Assembly: GCF_000315625.1 (NCBI RefSeq) | Contig: NW_005434648.1 | Span: 5,374 to 69,373 of the forward strand | Direction: 5' to 3' | From: Guillardia theta CCMP2712 | Taxonomy: Eukaryota > Cryptophyceae > Pyrenomonadales > Geminigeraceae | DNA: 64,000 nt | In this document: in pieces, positions 63,625-64,000 of the stretch | Layout of the letters: each line of letters begins with the position of its first letter | How positions within the stretch are numbered: the stretch's first letter is position 1 | Made by a program: the position numbers and the translations under genes | The notes under the pieces: model-generated | Told to the model about the DNA's origin: nothing | The model's database searches: none | What the model saw: the letters and a program-made list of their open reading frames with translations, nothing else

Positions 63625-64000
63625 CGATTGAGAGCAGGTGAAGGCCTTCAGCCCATCCAGACGTTCAGCTCGTGGAAGCCTCTTCCTCCTCCTCCTACGT
63701 CTTCCTCGTCATGCTCGTGAGTCCTCTCTCACAGTAGGAAGAACCTGAGAGTTTCGAACAGAAGGGTGTTATCAAAGCAGGAGGAGGAAGAGGAGGTAAG
63801 TAAAAAACCCTCCTTGGGCCCTCCTCCTCGTTCCTCTCCTCTCCTCCTTCTGATTCACTGTTAACGTCAGAAGCAAGAATCGTCTTCCTCCTATCCAAGG
63901 CGTTGGCTGAGCTTTGACCGCCTCGAGACCTCCTGTAAGCCCAACTGATGCTTACTGCAGCAGCAGCTCATCCTCCTCGTCCTCCTCAACGCCTGCTACA
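63625..64000. other. Window end, no resolved gene
   Basis: Short coding-like pieces with splice-like signals on the + strand, but too little sequence to assign. Probably the continuation of the unknown gene upstream or the start of the next. Confidence 0.3.

Overview
The window is eukaryotic nuclear DNA from a protist alga. Genes lie on both strands without operons. Most are cut by short introns of about 35-60 nt, with a few of 100-400 nt. Coding DNA is GC-rich, and one 100-base run of N marks a draft scaffold. The gene set (microbial-type rhodopsin, a Fanzor-type RNA-guided nuclease, a starch/glycogen-binding protein with a signal peptide, COPI, Arp2/3, CDC14) fits a cryptophyte, most likely Guillardia theta. 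That species name is an inference from style and gene content. All splice sites below were placed by eye from reading frame, splice consensus and family alignment from memory; no search was run.

Layout. 1-2.4 kb: non-coding, G/T-rich, with a MITE-like inverted-repeat element. 2.4-4.3 kb: CDC14 phosphatase (+). 4.5-6.6 kb: a conserved unknown protein and a Tudor-like/SAM methyltransferase (-). 7.9-8.5 kb: COPI zeta (+). 8.8-14.3 kb: a large secreted subtilisin fused to a C-terminal TM2 membrane domain (-). 15.0 kb: ARPC4 (+), then small hypotheticals. 19.9-22.9 kb: CBM48 (AMPK-beta-like) protein with a 23-copy, 10-residue coding minisatellite (+). 23.0-24.3 kb: seven-exon rhodopsin with unusual helix C residues (-). 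24.7-26.3 kb: PH-domain AGC kinase (+). 26.3-33.75 kb: ribosome-biogenesis factor RRP5 (-). 34.5-36.5 kb: MRS2-type Mg2+ channel with a C-terminal EF-hand-like region (+). 36.7-37.9 kb: mitochondrial GrpE (-). 38.7-41.3 kb: PX-TPR protein (+).

41.4-48.6 kb is a graveyard of shuffled retroelement pieces (reverse transcriptase, C2HC/endonuclease-like C-terminus, GC-rich tail), bounded again and again by a near-palindromic motif TTTACTGGCAGAAGGTAAAA. Next come 87-bp tandem repeats, an intact AT-rich Fanzor nuclease gene (49.7-51.6 kb), an AT-rich 200-bp spacer and a ParA-like ATPase (51.8-53.3 kb). 53.8-55.7 kb holds a poorly preserved DUF676 lipase. 57.0-60.4 kb encodes what reads as one polypeptide joining a TrmO tRNA methyltransferase, an S4 RNA-binding domain and an RluA-type pseudouridine synthase. 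61.0-63.6 kb holds an unknown low-complexity protein with another 10-residue coding minisatellite.

How the genes work together: these are mostly unrelated housekeeping genes. Shared themes are RNA modification and ribosome assembly (TrmO-RluA, RRP5), mitochondrial function (MRS2, GrpE) and membrane traffic (COPZ, PX-TPR). The most notable items are the TrmO-S4-RluA fusion, the atypical rhodopsin, the Fanzor/ParA neighbourhood, the subtilisin-TM2 fusion, and at least six apparent GC-AG introns in four genes.
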